From NCBI RefSeq assembly GCF_036568125.1, contig NZ_DATCTF010000010.1:1-64000 (forward strand): a stretch of 64,000 nt of DNA. Reading direction: 5' to 3'. Below the pieces are notes generated by a model. It was not told the DNA's origin. It saw nothing but the letters and a program-made list of their open reading frames with translations, and ran no database searches. Source of the DNA: Magnetovibrio sp. (GTDB lineage: Bacteria > Pseudomonadota > Alphaproteobacteria > Rhodospirillales > Magnetovibrionaceae). Within the stretch, counting starts at the first letter, position 1, and each line of letters begins with the position of its first letter. Below are positions 35,502-43,384 of this stretch, in pieces. The translations under genes were made by a program, and so were the position numbers.

Positions 35502-37049
35502 ATGGATGATTTATATAACTCTCGACGTAATCGGACTGATCTGACCTCAGCACACCGCAATGTGCGAGAGGTCGTGAATTGGTTTTTCCGGCATTACCAA
35601 GCGTATGCCCGGCGTGCTGGCAAGCCGCTTGTTTCTTCCAAAAACATCGATGAATACAAAAGACATATACGACTGATCATTTTAGACCTTCTCTCAGCAT
35701 GGGAGGGGGATAAGGCAAAATTCGTTGGCTACAATCGGGGAAAGCGCTACTTCATTAAGGATGGTCCATATTGGAACTACAAGAGCGGGACATCTCGTAT
35801 TAGCAATATCATTTACACTAATGTTATTGATTTTCTTGCTGCTGAAAAATTCATTGATCATCACCCTAGACGTAAAGGTTTTCCGGGAATCTCATCAAGG
35901 ATGCGGGCCTCATACAGACTGATCAGGGTCTTCTCCGCTCGTAGATTAAATTGGGCCTGTATCGATGTCTTTGACGGCCCTGAGATTATCGTCAAACATG
36001 GTGATGAGTACGTCCCCTATCCAACTGCCGAGGGCTTTGGGCTAGATCGAGCTTTTGAGAATGTAAGGCGTATAAATTCTACCCTTCAAACGACCTTCAT
36101 CAATCTGCGCATCTCTGATCAAGAGATGGAGAATTTGAAAAAACGGATGGCTAGGGAACAGGTCTTGGATGACGATGAAGAACCGCGTGAACCCTTTGAA
36201 TTTTCCAATCGAACGCTAAGACGCATCTTTGCCAATGGCACGTTCAACAATGGCGGACGTTTCTACGGTGGATGGTGGCAAGGCATTCCTAGCCAGTTCA
36301 GGAAATATATCGAGATTGATGGTGCTATGACCGTGGAGATGGACTATTCCACAATGCAACCCCGGATGCTTTATGCTCTCGTACACGAAACTCCTCCTAA
36401 CGATGCATATATTTTAGAGGGGTGGGATTCTGGTCTACGGCCCATTATCAAGAAGGCGTTTAACCAACTGCTGAATAGCGCCACGTCGTCTCGGCATCAA
36501 AACCAATGGCATCGCTTTGCTCCTGACCTTTTGCCCGATCCCTTGCCTAGTAATTGGGGCAGTATGAGCAAGCATGAACGCAATCTAGCGTGCCGGAACA
36601 TGTTTGAGGCGATGACGGGCCGAGACTATTCAAATCTGTTGCGCGATTTGCTCGAAGTCCATACCCCGATTGAACAGTTCTTCTTCTCAGGCACATGGGG
36701 GAAAATGCAGCGGAAAGACTCAGATATTGCTGAACGGGTGATGTTGAAACTTCTGAATTTACCCAGACCAGTAACTGCTCTGCCAATCCACGATTCGTTT
36801 ATTGTCAGGAGAGGAGCGGAGAAGACACTGCACAACGCAATGGAGGAAGCCTTCGAAGAAGTGGTTGGCCTTAAGCCAGAGATTGATCGTGATGAAACGG
36901 TCTTTGATCTGCCCAGTGAGGACTATGTTCCAGGCCTTGTTATTCCTGACGAAGATTTTGGAATGGAGGTTTTGAAAGATATAGAAGCATATTCTGGATA
37001 CTATCGCCGAGAAGCAGAATGGACATCTATTCATGGTCCAATCGATTAG
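35502..37049 (+). CDS. Family A DNA polymerase-like protein (palm/fingers only)
   Basis: 515 residues. Residues 1-235 match nothing I recognise. From there the order of Pol I motifs is kept. GGRFYGGWWQGIP (251-263) aligns with TGRLSS...LQNIP. VEMDYSTMQPRML (278-290) is motif A with D281. R313-x3-K317-x3-N321-x3-N325 has the exact spacing of the O-helix R-K-F-Y. KMQRKDSDIAERVM (401-414) aligns with PMQGTAADIIKRAM. LPIHDSFIV (427-435) is motif C with H430 and D431. Both catalytic aspartates are present. There is no 5' nuclease or 3'-5' exonuclease domain. Start ATG 35502, preceded by AGGATAAGGAAA. Immediately upstream lies the structured RNA region. Role unknown; template and primer use cannot be inferred from sequence. 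Confidence 0.8.
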   Translation: MDDLYNSRRNRTDLTSAHRNVREVVNWFFRHYQAYARRAGKPLVSSKNIDEYKRHIRLIILDLLSAWEGDKAKFVGYNRGKRYFIKDGPYWNYKSGTSRISNIIYTNVIDFLAAEKFIDHHPRRKGFPGISSRMRASYRLIRVFSARRLNWACIDVFDGPEIIVKHGDEYVPYPTAEGFGLDRAFENVRRINSTLQTTFINLRISDQEMENLKKRMAREQVLDDDEEPREPFEFSNRTLRRIFANGTFNNGGRFYGGWWQGIPSQFRKYIEIDGAMTVEMDYSTMQPRMLYALVHETPPNDAYILEGWDSGLRPIIKKAFNQLLNSATSSRHQNQWHRFAPDLLPDPLPSNWGSMSKHERNLACRNMFEAMTGRDYSNLLRDLLEVHTPIEQFFFSGTWGKMQRKDSDIAERVMLKLLNLPRPVTALPIHDSFIVRRGAEKTLHNAMEEAFEEVVGLKPEIDRDETVFDLPSEDYVPGLVIPDEDFGMEVLKDIEAYSGYYRREAEWTSIHGPID

Positions 37050-37103
37050 GGATTGTTCCTAAACGCAAGGAAGCAGAAGGATATTTGGTGATATACCGTC
37101 GTT

Positions 37104-37156
37104 ATCCTTCTTCCTTCGTACATCCTTCTTCCTTCGTACATCCTTTCCCTTCGTAT
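37104..37156 (+). repeat. 18-bp tandem repeat, about three copies
   Basis: ATCCTTCTTCCTTCGTAC occurs at 37104-37121 and 37122-37139, with a degenerate third copy at 37140-37156. It lies in the 274-base gap between the convergent PolA-like and HEPN genes. Pyrimidine-rich on the plus strand. Confidence 0.85.
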
Positions 37157-37323
37157 ACTCCTAAATCCCCCCTTACTGGACCACTACGCATTGAGAAATT
37201 GGTGGGCCTCAATGTTGCCAGAAATAATGTCCACTTGTCGGAGCATTACGGACATTTACAAGCTATTGCGTGAAGGCCTGCAAATGACCCGAAGCGGGCA
37301 TTGTATCAATTCAAGTGGCAGCA

Positions 37324-38112
37324 CTATTCCTCGTAGCACATTTTATCGTAACAACTCTCACAAACATAGATTGGGTCCGGCGAATGTTGATCAATATCCA
37401 AATCAACAGCATCTGTTTCAGAGATGATTGCTGAACACTCCCTACAGGTAATCGCGCTTTCCGTTTGATCACATAGGTGACAAGTGAACAAATCCCCACT
37501 TAAGGAAACAGTATCGGTCGCACCGCAATGGGGACAATTGTAGTTGGAGTCATCGTCGTTTTCTTCTGTAGCGGTTGCCCTAGCATTTTCCAATCTAGAC
37601 TTGTACTCGTCAGCTAACGAGACAAACGCGGGGTAACGCATTACGTCAATTTTTTCATCAAAATTTAAAGTTGAGTGACTTTCATTAAAATCAATAAATG
37701 CTCGGACTAACCTGCCCAGGGTTAGTCGCACTTCCCTGGTATCCATCTTGAATTCATGATGTTCAATTTTATTTCGTAATTTCTTTAACCACTCCATATC
37801 CTGTTTGAATTCTTCTTGGATAGGTTTCCCTTCATTTTTTAAAAATTGAACAGCTTCCCAGAGACCAATTGTGGTTGCATCCTTCCGCCCCCGAGAGGTC
37901 TCTAGACTCTTGCTGTAGGGGTTTTTGTAAATCAGTAAGGGATGAGATTTGCTGACGTAATATTTGAACATCAACTCAATGAAATGAGAAAAGTGGGTAA
38001 TCGCAAATTTATATGATTTTGTGTCTCCATCAATCCCTTCGTTGTACTTCCGCAAAGCTTCATTGAGACTATCAACAGCATTTTCCAACAGTGTTAACCT
38101 CTCCAGCGCCAT
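37324..38112 (-). CDS. HEPN-like domain protein with C-terminal zinc ribbons
   Basis: 262 residues. The N-terminal helical part (about 1-180) contains LKKLRNKIEHHEF, in which R113-N-K-I-E-H118 fits the R-x4-6-H catalytic motif of HEPN ribonucleases. The C-terminal part has four CxxC pairs (C193/C196, C211/C214, C223/C226, C251/C254), probably two zinc sites. Family knowledge: HEPN nucleases are common effectors in toxin-antitoxin and anti-phage systems. Start chosen at ATG 38112, with AAGGAACAG upstream; the frame runs to 38175. Divergent from the PHP-ABC gene across a 231-base gap. The function is an inference. Confidence 0.7.
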   Translation of the reverse strand: MALERLTLLENAVDSLNEALRKYNEGIDGDTKSYKFAITHFSHFIELMFKYYVSKSHPLLIYKNPYSKSLETSRGRKDATTIGLWEAVQFLKNEGKPIQEEFKQDMEWLKKLRNKIEHHEFKMDTREVRLTLGRLVRAFIDFNESHSTLNFDEKIDVMRYPAFVSLADEYKSRLENARATATEENDDDSNYNCPHCGATDTVSLSGDLFTCHLCDQTESAITCRECSAIISETDAVDLDIDQHSPDPIYVCESCYDKMCYEE

Positions 38113-38232
38113 CAATCTGTTCCTTTTTGTCTCACTCTGCAGTCGCTTATCAGAAGCGAAGATGCCTTGGTACATCCCGCAGCCTATCCTGGTAAATCTC
38201 TTGAATTAATTGTATAACACAAGTTGGTCACT

Positions 38233-38242
38233 ATCATATGAT
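38233..38242. promoter_or_regulatory. ATCATATGAT palindrome between divergent genes
   Basis: Perfect 10-base palindrome midway between the HEPN gene (leftward) and the PHP-ABC gene (rightward). Candidate operator shared by the two; no further support. Confidence 0.3.
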
Positions 38243-38343
38243 ATGCGGGGTTCGACAGGGTTTGTGTAACTTTTGCTGCTACAGCATAGGTGAAACTAGA
38301 TTCTGTGTAATCTCAGATGAAGAACAATGGGACCGGGGGATCA

Positions 38344-40371
38344 ATGATAAAAATTGACTTTCACATTCATACTGTTTGCACACCCAGCGATGCACATTTT
38401 GTTTTTGATATGGATCGCTTAAAGGATTACGTGGGCAGTGCAAACCTTGATTCCATTGCAATCACAAATCACAACACCTTTGACGTAAAGCAATATGTAA
38501 AAATCAAGAATGAATTGGGCATTACAGTCTACCCAGGAATTGAAATTAATTTGGATACAGGGCATTTGCTTCTCATAGCAAATGGAGACGACCCATATGA
38601 ATTCCACGAACAATGTGCGGTAGTGGAAAGTCTGATTCCAAACCCAACAGATTCAATTTCTGTTGCAGACCTTCAAAGAGAGTTTGGGGACCTAAGCAAT
38701 TTCATCCTGATTCCGCACTATGACAAGAAACCTTCTATACCAAAGCATGTCATAGAGGAGTTGTCAGACTTCATTACCGCTGGGGAGGTGATGAGTCCGA
38801 AAAAATTCATGTATTCAATTAAGGATGCCGAGCGACTTGTCCCCGTGTATTTTAGCGACAGCAGAATGTCTCAGGAACTCAACATTATCCCAACACGTCA
38901 AACCTACTTAGCATGTGATGACACAAACTTTTCTTCCATAAAAAACTGTCTACGTGACAAGGCTAAGGTGTCTCTGTCTCCCGAGGAGGGGAGCTATTTA
39001 TTTGAAGTGTTCGCGAATGGCCAGCGGTTATCTACAGGTTTAAATGTCGTGGTTGGTGAAAGATCATCAGGCAAGTCATACACACTTGATAAAATATATC
39101 GGGAAGCAAATGTTGACGTTAAATACATCAAGCAGTTTTCTTTGGTTGCAAGAAATTCTGAAGAGGACGAAAGAAAATTCGATAAGATATTAAGCGCCAA
39201 GCATAGCTTACTAACACGCGAATACCTGGAAGAACTCCAACATGTTGTAAACGATATCATAGACGTTGATATCGAAGCTGACTTGAGGTCGGTGTCAAGT
39301 TACGTGGCATCACTTGTAAAGTTTGCATCGGAATCGGAAAGACGGGATGCCTTTTCAAATGCAAAATTATTTAGTGAAGAAAAGTTTCAGGTTTCAGACC
39401 AATCAAGTTTGGTGAAGCTGATTGATTCGACCAAGCACCTAATGAGAAATGATGAGTTCAGGAGTATAATTGATAAGCATGTCTCAGTTGAAACTTTAAA
39501 GAAATTACTCGTTGAATTGATGATGGAGTTCACGACTAGGGAGGAGGGAAGGTTAAAACGAATATGGCTGAATGAAATTATTGGCAGTGTGAAGGAAAAG
39601 CTTCAAATCAAAACCTCAGCCACCCCTATTGAGGAAATAGACCTCTACAACATAGCAATGAACATGAACAAAGTTTCAAAATTTGAAGAGGTCGTCAATT
39701 TAGCAAGAGTTGAACGTGAAATTAAACGAACCAGCACCAAAGACTTCGCTGTCGTCGCAAAGGCATTAAAATTTTCAGGCGCTGGTGAACTGAAAAAATT
39801 AAGTGGTCGACAGGTTGCATTTAGAGACGCTTACACAGTCTATGAAAGCCCCTACAAGTTCCTTCAAGAATTGAAAGAGATTGATGGGTTAGCAAAAGCC
39901 GACCTTTATAAGTACTTCGCAAACATTGAGTACAAAGTTTTAAATCGTGATGGGGCTGAAGCGTCTGGTGGCGAACGATCTGAATTTAATTTGCTACACG
40001 TTATTCAGGATGCCCTGCAATACGACATGTTACTCATCGACGAACCCGAATCTTCATTTGACAACATATTTTTGAAAAGCGAAGTCAACGAGATGATCAA
40101 AGACATCTCAAAGACAATGCCCGTGGTACTCGTAACACATAACAGCACTGTCGGAGCGTCGATATTACCCGACTACCTACTATGCACTAAAAAAGAAATT
40201 GAAGACGGTAAACCCATATATCGAGTTTACTCCGGTGACCCAATGGGCAAAAAACTTACCTCCGTCGATGGAGCAGAACTGGATACATTTAACGTAACAA
40301 TGGGATGCCTTGAAGCTGGAACAGAAGCTTATGAAGAAAGGAGGAAAGGGTATGAAAATCTTAAAAATTGA
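38344..40371 (+). CDS. PHP-domain phosphoesterase fused to ABC/SMC-like ATPase (TrlF-like)
   Basis: 675 residues. The N-terminal PHP domain has DFHIHT (H7, H9), ITNHNT (H43), PGIEIN (E67) and ILIPHYD, the usual metal ligands. Walker A is GERSSGKS (237-244). A helical insert of about 290 residues follows, then the ABC signature SGGERSE (541-547), Walker B MLLIDEP (562-568) and the H-loop VLVTHNS. Family knowledge: PHP-ATPase fusions are found in defence islands and act on nucleic acids or nucleotides. I start at ATG 38344, after GGGGGATCA; an ATG at 38317 has no site. The 3' end overlaps the 98-aa partner gene by 20 bases. Confidence 0.85.
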   Translation: MIKIDFHIHTVCTPSDAHFVFDMDRLKDYVGSANLDSIAITNHNTFDVKQYVKIKNELGITVYPGIEINLDTGHLLLIANGDDPYEFHEQCAVVESLIPNPTDSISVADLQREFGDLSNFILIPHYDKKPSIPKHVIEELSDFITAGEVMSPKKFMYSIKDAERLVPVYFSDSRMSQELNIIPTRQTYLACDDTNFSSIKNCLRDKAKVSLSPEEGSYLFEVFANGQRLSTGLNVVVGERSSGKSYTLDKIYREANVDVKYIKQFSLVARNSEEDERKFDKILSAKHSLLTREYLEELQHVVNDIIDVDIEADLRSVSSYVASLVKFASESERRDAFSNAKLFSEEKFQVSDQSSLVKLIDSTKHLMRNDEFRSIIDKHVSVETLKKLLVELMMEFTTREEGRLKRIWLNEIIGSVKEKLQIKTSATPIEEIDLYNIAMNMNKVSKFEEVVNLARVEREIKRTSTKDFAVVAKALKFSGAGELKKLSGRQVAFRDAYTVYESPYKFLQELKEIDGLAKADLYKYFANIEYKVLNRDGAEASGGERSEFNLLHVIQDALQYDMLLIDEPESSFDNIFLKSEVNEMIKDISKTMPVVLVTHNSTVGASILPDYLLCTKKEIEDGKPIYRVYSGDPMGKKLTSVDGAELDTFNVTMGCLEAGTEAYEERRKGYENLKN

Positions 40372-40648
40372 GAATGGACAAGGCTTCTTTAAATATTCAG
40401 AATCAGCAGGCTGGGAAGCTATTGACCAAATCGATAAGGATGGGTTGATGGGTTTGTTGAACTGTTATCTAGAGAATGCTGTTGAAATGGATGAGTTTGA
40501 TGAGTCTAACCTTTCACACCAAGCTCAACAGATCATATACAAAAGCGTCTACGAAAAATTTAAAACCTTAGATGACAATAAAGAGAAGTTTAAGGATGAA
40601 AGTGAACGGCAATATTTGACTGCAATTCAGAAATATCAGTCTACATAG
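40352..40648 (+). CDS. 98-aa partner of the PHP-ABC ATPase
   Basis: 98 residues, acidic and helical, family not recognised. It starts at ATG 40352, within the last codons of the PHP-ABC gene, and is preceded by a very strong AAGGAGGAAAGGG. The overlap implies tight co-translation, so it is probably a subunit, regulator or antitoxin of the ATPase. Confidence 0.75.
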   Translation: MKILKIENGQGFFKYSESAGWEAIDQIDKDGLMGLLNCYLENAVEMDEFDESNLSHQAQQIIYKSVYEKFKTLDDNKEKFKDESERQYLTAIQKYQST

Positions 40649-40810
40649 ATTAGATGGTCTTTTCAGTAACATGGCTCTCCTTATGCCCGCTTCTGGCTAC
40701 AAGCTGACAGTTTCAATGCCCTGCAAAATCGTCTGGTTCTGAGTGCCAAGCAGGCACCCGGATAGACTAATTCTGTATTGTGGTGGTCAAGCAACCCTGA
40801 AGCTAATGTT

Positions 40811-41182
40811 TTAGCTTTGAAGTTGCTCAGAGAATTGCATCACGGCATCGTTCAAGTTGCCAAATATCAAAATATGTTGCTGCCAGAACTGGGGGTTCGT
40901 GTTTGCTTTGCGCAATCTATCAGTGAGGAAATAGCAGCACGCGGCCCTCATCTCTGTATCAAACCCATCGTCAAGCATTCCCTGATGGAGCATGTGGCAT
41001 CCGTAAAGGAATGAAGCCGCAGAATCTTTCCGATAGTATGCGTGCTTCCTGAGGTGCTCCAATTGCTCTTCAGTCCAATCTGTCGAAAAGAGGCGGTCTA
41101 CGAACTCCTGATTGCCTGTTTGAGCTTTGATTTCGGCCATGACCTTGGCAGCAAACATCTTTCTTTTCATGCGTCCAAACAT
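40811..41182 (-). CDS. Hypothetical 123-aa island protein
   Basis: 123 residues, no family recognised. The N-terminus is basic (MFGRMKRKMFAAK), the middle reads as helices with aromatic residues (WTEEQLEHLRKHAYYRKDSA), and there are three cysteines. A good AGGAGA lies nine bases before the start, so it is likely real. It is divergent from the XRE gene, 104 bases away. Confidence 0.6.
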   Translation of the reverse strand: MFGRMKRKMFAAKVMAEIKAQTGNQEFVDRLFSTDWTEEQLEHLRKHAYYRKDSAASFLYGCHMLHQGMLDDGFDTEMRAACCYFLTDRLRKANTNPQFWQQHILIFGNLNDAVMQFSEQLQS

Positions 41183-41242
41183 ACTCTTTCTCTCCTAAAG
41201 GTAAGTGCTCAAAATAACCCGTTATGGGATAATTTTGAAAGG

Positions 41243-41259
41243 GGATTATTGGGTAATCC
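41243..41259. promoter_or_regulatory. GGATTA-TTGGG-TAATCC inverted repeat, candidate operator
   Basis: Perfect 6-base arms with a 5-base centre, in the short region between the divergent 123-aa gene and the XRE gene. A neighbouring imperfect repeat TAACCC...GGGATA lies just upstream. Good candidate for the island regulator's binding site. Confidence 0.45.
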
Positions 41260-41286
41260 GTTCAATTTTGGCGGATATCCTTCTTC

Positions 41287-41523
41287 ATGTCCTCGTCGCT
41301 GCATTCAGATCGGTACGAACAATTCCGGCTCCTTCTAATTGAGAAGAGGAAAAGCGCTAGCCTGACACAGGCAATGGTGGCGGGGCGTCTTCAAAAGCCC
41401 CAATCCTTCGTGAGCAAGTATGAAAAGGGAGAGAGGCGAATTGACTTGATTGAATTTCTGGATATCGCAGAGGCAATTGGGTTTGATCCCGTTGCTTTTT
41501 TGGCAATATTGCCGTCACGATAG
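41287..41523 (+). CDS. Small XRE-family regulator of the island
   Basis: 78 residues, essentially one helix-turn-helix: EKRKSASLTQAMVAGRLQKP then QSFVSKYEKGERRIDLIEFL. Typical of compact island or prophage repressors. It ends 57 bases from the convergent integrase gene. The ribosome-binding site is weak. It may control the integrase and the divergent 123-aa gene. Confidence 0.8.
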   Translation: MSSSLHSDRYEQFRLLLIEKRKSASLTQAMVAGRLQKPQSFVSKYEKGERRIDLIEFLDIAEAIGFDPVAFLAILPSR

Positions 41524-41579
41524 GTCGAAAATTTTTCTCAGATAAAACGCCTCTTTCCCCATCACATAACGTCAAGCCG

Positions 41580-42560
41580 TCAATCCAAGTGATTGATAAC
41601 GTCCATGACGTTGAGGTGAGTATATCGTTGAACGCTTCGCACATCCCTATGCCCACTCACCATCATAATTTGTGCTTGGTTGAAGCCTTTCCTCGCAACC
41701 ATTGTGATGCGACTGTGTCGTAATTGGTGGAACCGTACATCACTGTCCAGCCCTGCTCGTTTGCGCGCCCTTCTAAAGGCCGTAGAAACGCTGTGAGGCT
41801 CAACGGGGAATAATCTGGAAGAAGATGAAGGGCAGGCTTCTAACGACTCTCTCAAGAGCTCTACGGCCCTTTTTGTGAGGGGAACAGATCGATCACCTGT
41901 CTTGCCATCCACGACATCCAAGATGCGATCCTCAAGGTGGAGGTTTTTTGGTGTGAGTTTCAGAATTTCTCCACGACGCATAGCCGTCTCATAGGCCAGT
42001 TCTACGACAACACGCATGATGGGTTGAAGTTCATTCAGCAGAAGTTCCAGTTCATCTCTCTCAACAACACGGTTACGGGGCTTGCTGGTTGGCGGCATGG
42101 CAATGCCAGTACAGGGTGAGGGATACCGTGTTTCATCCAACAACATTTCACGATGAGCCCACCTATAGATACGGTGGATCAATTGCAGTTCATCCCTGCA
42201 AGAAACTGAAGAGACCTGTTCCAAACGCATCAAACGATAGGTATTGATATCGCGCTTGGTGATGGCAGTGGCTCTCTTTGGAAGGTGCTGTGCCATGCGT
42301 TCGATGCGTTGTTTGGTGATGGTGAAGGACGTTCGTCCCTTCAAGACTAAGGAACAGTACCTAGTTCCCAAATCCTCAAACGATATGCTGGGCGTTTGTT
42401 CAATATCCTGTGCTTGGGCTTTGAGATGCTCACTTTCAATCTGGGCGGCCCAAGCTTCGGCTTCAGCTTTCGTGGGGAATGATTTGGACTTTTGCTTGGT
42501 GTTCGGATGCCTGATTTGGACGTTAAAACGCCCTGAGGGAAGTTGCCGGATGCTTGCCAT
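41580..42560 (-). CDS. int: Tyrosine recombinase / island integrase
   Basis: 326 residues. An N-terminal arm-binding region (IRQLPSGRFNVQIRH) and SAM-like core-binding domain (about 60-150) precede the catalytic domain with R in AMRRGEIL, K in DGKTGDRSVPL, HxxR in HQLRHSRIT, H in SGHRDVRS and the nucleophile Y in QRYTHL. The active site is complete. The gene lies 58 bases inside the right att repeat and reads inward, the standard arrangement for tRNA-targeting islands. Confidence 0.95.
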   Translation of the reverse strand: MASIRQLPSGRFNVQIRHPNTKQKSKSFPTKAEAEAWAAQIESEHLKAQAQDIEQTPSISFEDLGTRYCSLVLKGRTSFTITKQRIERMAQHLPKRATAITKRDINTYRLMRLEQVSSVSCRDELQLIHRIYRWAHREMLLDETRYPSPCTGIAMPPTSKPRNRVVERDELELLLNELQPIMRVVVELAYETAMRRGEILKLTPKNLHLEDRILDVVDGKTGDRSVPLTKRAVELLRESLEACPSSSSRLFPVEPHSVSTAFRRARKRAGLDSDVRFHQLRHSRITMVARKGFNQAQIMMVSGHRDVRSVQRYTHLNVMDVINHLD

Positions 42561-42617
42561 TCACAGTCTCCATTGTGCATGGAGAAGGCAAGGTCTTGAG
42601 AAGTCAGGACTTTAGTG

Positions 42618-42666
42618 TCGTTGACATCGAAGGGGTCACTGGTTCAATCCCAGTCGTGCCCACCAT
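42618..42666 (+). repeat. attR: 49-bp copy of the tRNA-Val 3' end
   Basis: Identical to 34484-34532. It lacks the 5' half of the tRNA, so it is an att remnant and not a gene. Confidence 0.95.
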
Positions 42667-42667
42667 C

Positions 42668-42695
42668 AAAACCCCAAGGGAAACCTTGGGGTTTT
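42668..42695 (+). terminator. Original chromosomal tRNA-Val terminator, now displaced
   Basis: AAAACCCCAAGG-GAAA-CCTTGGGGTTTT, immediately outside attR. It has the same distance and loop as the island copy at 34536-34563 but a partly different stem. Before insertion it would have ended the tRNA transcript. Confidence 0.85.
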
Positions 42696-42860
42696 GTCGT
42701 TTTCGGGTGTAGGGCGAAGATTGAAACAGCGTTTGTTATGTCGGGATTGTTGGAGAAACACCTATGTGCCGCTTAAGCGGGGGCGGTACAATTGATAGCT
42801 CTACATAGTCAAATCAAAGATGCTGAAACTCCCAGAGACACATGAAACACCTCGGGCATG

Positions 42861-42882
42861 CGACCGTATTCCGACCGTATTC
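42861..42882 (+). repeat. 11-bp tandem duplication
   Basis: CGACCGTATTC twice in a row, at the 3' end of the leftward membrane protein gene. No known meaning. Confidence 0.6.
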
Positions 42883-43384
42883 ACATAGTTATGATACTGC
42901 CGTCGGGGTCTTTTTTGTCATAGTCTTCATCTCGCACCAAGTGAAGGTTGATCAACAAACCGCGTACGATCGCAACGAAAAAGCCTGACAAACAGAAAGC
43001 CGCATACCCAAAAAATCCAGGTAAGGAAATTGTACCAGGAGTGACAAGCGCACCTAGAATCATAGCGGGCACGACAAATATGAAGAAACATAACGTCATA
43101 CCAACCAAGTTGAACAATACCGTGGTTCTTCGGTCAAAGGTCGGGTGGGGGTCATCGTATGTATGGTTGGTGAATTCTCCAAAAAATGTTCCTGCAAAAG
43201 TTGCTCCAAATGTTCCGGCTAAGGCAAATGACGCTGTCAAAGCATCACCTGTTTGAAGCGACATAAGACCTGAAGCGACTGTTGCCGCAATCCCATTGGT
43301 GATTGAGTTTTTGGTGGCCCTTCCCCACGGAAACGGCGTCAACTGACCGCTTTCATCTAACTGTCCCATGTCGCTTTTCCCCAT
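42881..43384 (-). CDS. Hypothetical membrane protein
   Basis: 167 residues with about four hydrophobic segments (for example FALAGTFGATFAGTFFGEF, VLFNLVGMTLCFFIFVVPAM, FFGYAAFCLSGFFVAIVRGL). No family recognised. ATG 43384, or ATG 43369 which has GGGGAAAAG before it. First gene outside the island on the right. Confidence 0.6.
   Translation of the reverse strand: MGKSDMGQLDESGQLTPFPWGRATKNSITNGIAATVASGLMSLQTGDALTASFALAGTFGATFAGTFFGEFTNHTYDDPHPTFDRRTTVLFNLVGMTLCFFIFVVPAMILGALVTPGTISLPGFFGYAAFCLSGFFVAIVRGLLINLHLVRDEDYDKKDPDGSIITM

Larger units (their letters stand above)
34484..42666. mobile_element. 8.1 kb tRNA-Val integrative island with PolA-like/ncRNA module and putative defence genes
   Basis: Bounded by perfect 49-bp direct repeats (34484-34532 and 42618-42666), the left one being the 3' end of the tRNA gene. 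The tyrosine integrase gene sits just inside the right end and points inward. The content is visibly AT-richer than the flanks, with different codon use. The predicted excised circle is 8,134 bp. It carries a structured leader, a PolA-like protein, a HEPN/zinc protein, a PHP-ABC ATPase plus partner, a 123-aa protein, an XRE regulator and the integrase. No transfer, capsid or relaxase gene is seen. Confidence 0.93.

Noticed and set aside
35040-37049. Classical retron
   Set aside because: The enzyme has PolA motifs (DYS, MQ...DI, HDS), not the YxDD motif of reverse transcriptases.
37104-37156. CRISPR array
   Set aside because: Repeats are directly abutting without spacers and no cas gene is present.
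37019-37273. 84-residue frame overlapping the polymerase 3' end and the tandem repeat
   Set aside because: Its middle is made by the 18-bp repeat (PSSFVH units) and no ribosome-binding site is present.
42618-42666. Second tRNA-Val gene
   Set aside because: Only the 3' 49 bases are present; the acceptor 5' strand and D arm are missing, so it is the att remnant.
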